A DNA stretch of 64,000 nt from Apoderus coryli (taxonomy: Eukaryota; Arthropoda; Insecta; Coleoptera; Attelabidae): assembly GCA_911728435.2 (NCBI GenBank), contig OU452201.1, positions 15,438,001-15,502,000 on the forward strand. Direction: 5' to 3'. Made by a program: the position numbers and the translations under genes. This document shows positions 63,757-64,000 of this stretch, in pieces (position 1 is the stretch's first letter; each line of letters opens with the position of its first letter). The notes under the pieces are model-generated. The model was not told where the DNA came from. It searched no databases and saw nothing but the letters and a program-made list of their open reading frames with translations.

Positions 63757-64000
63757 ATATTATGCATGAGATTGCTGTCATTTTAGGTTTTAATTGTTTG
63801 AGCGACGTAAGAACATTGTCGATAACAAGCTGAATCACCGATATCAAGAATGCACCTCTTACTATTTTCATACACCTACACTATTGAAGTATTTCGCGAA
63901 AACGTTCAGTTTCCCTTGGTATGTTGAGTATTCAGCAATATCAGTAGCATACGTAAAACCTGGGATACTGGATGTTCGTTTCTGGTTCTCTGAGTACGTA

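Larger units (their letters stand above)
57773..64000 (+). other. Downstream of goliath exon 3: presumed intron
   Basis: The next expected exon (transmembrane helix, beginning with a conserved TS-V-FVSI-type segment) was looked for and not found. The stretch holds a MITE arm (58,279-58,400), the hairpin-rich repeat and the 2.87-kb element. It is therefore probably the left part of a very large intron. Confidence 0.5.

Noticed and set aside
1..64000. CRISPR array, operon or bacterial replication features
   Set aside because: No regularly spaced repeats, no ribosome-binding sites and no clustered long frames. All evidence is eukaryotic.

Overview
This window looks like a strongly AT-rich insect chromosome segment. 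The evidence is spliced genes with GT-AG introns, a goliath-type gene whose exons fit the insect protein, and many fragments of DNA transposons of kinds common in insects (Tc1/mariner, pogo-like, short inverted-repeat elements). The order is not decided by the sequence; a beetle is plausible but unproven. Only three protein-coding genes can be supported. Most of the 64 kb is intergenic or intronic DNA built from decayed mobile elements.

Left part (1-12,014): no cellular gene seen. It holds a pogo-like element with TA target sites (508-1500), a probable LINE 3' tail (about 3,580-3,910), a 38-bp insertion with a 7-bp target duplication (7309-7346) and a broken mariner transposase (about 11,450-11,720).

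Gene block (12,015-20,200): an eight-exon + strand gene for a 597-residue 4-coumarate-CoA-ligase/luciferase-type acyl-CoA synthetase. It has a basic N-terminal extension that looks like a mitochondrial presequence. Its 4.4-kb last intron contains a complete two-exon gene on the opposite strand for the protein phosphatase 4 regulatory subunit 2 (PPP4R2, 574 residues). Intron 4 is largely made of two short inverted-repeat elements.

Middle part (20,200-37,150): no cellular gene seen. A 1.73-kb element with 34-bp perfect terminal repeats and an 11-bp target duplication (20,781-22,512) carries two further insertions inside it. Further right are an AT microsatellite, a GAGACC-rich degenerate minisatellite, a perfect 26-bp-stem hairpin and a 120-bp tandem duplication.

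Right part (37,151-64,000): the first three coding exons of a goliath/RNF150-type transmembrane E3 ubiquitin ligase (signal peptide and PA domain) are spread over 20 kb. The transmembrane and RING exons are not found and should lie beyond base 64,000. Its introns hold a foldback element, a mariner relic in two copies, a pogo-like element and one of two inverted copies of a hairpin-rich repeat. Downstream of exon 3 is a 2.87-kb element with 31-bp terminal repeats and a 7-bp target duplication.

The three genes have unrelated roles (acyl-CoA metabolism, PP4 phosphatase regulation, endosomal ubiquitination), so only the nesting of PPP4R2 suggests any possible regulatory link. The most notable unexplained signal is a transposon family with termini starting CAAAGATTAAT. 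Three independent insertions each have a perfect 7-bp duplication, and two of them are only 26 and 38 bp long.
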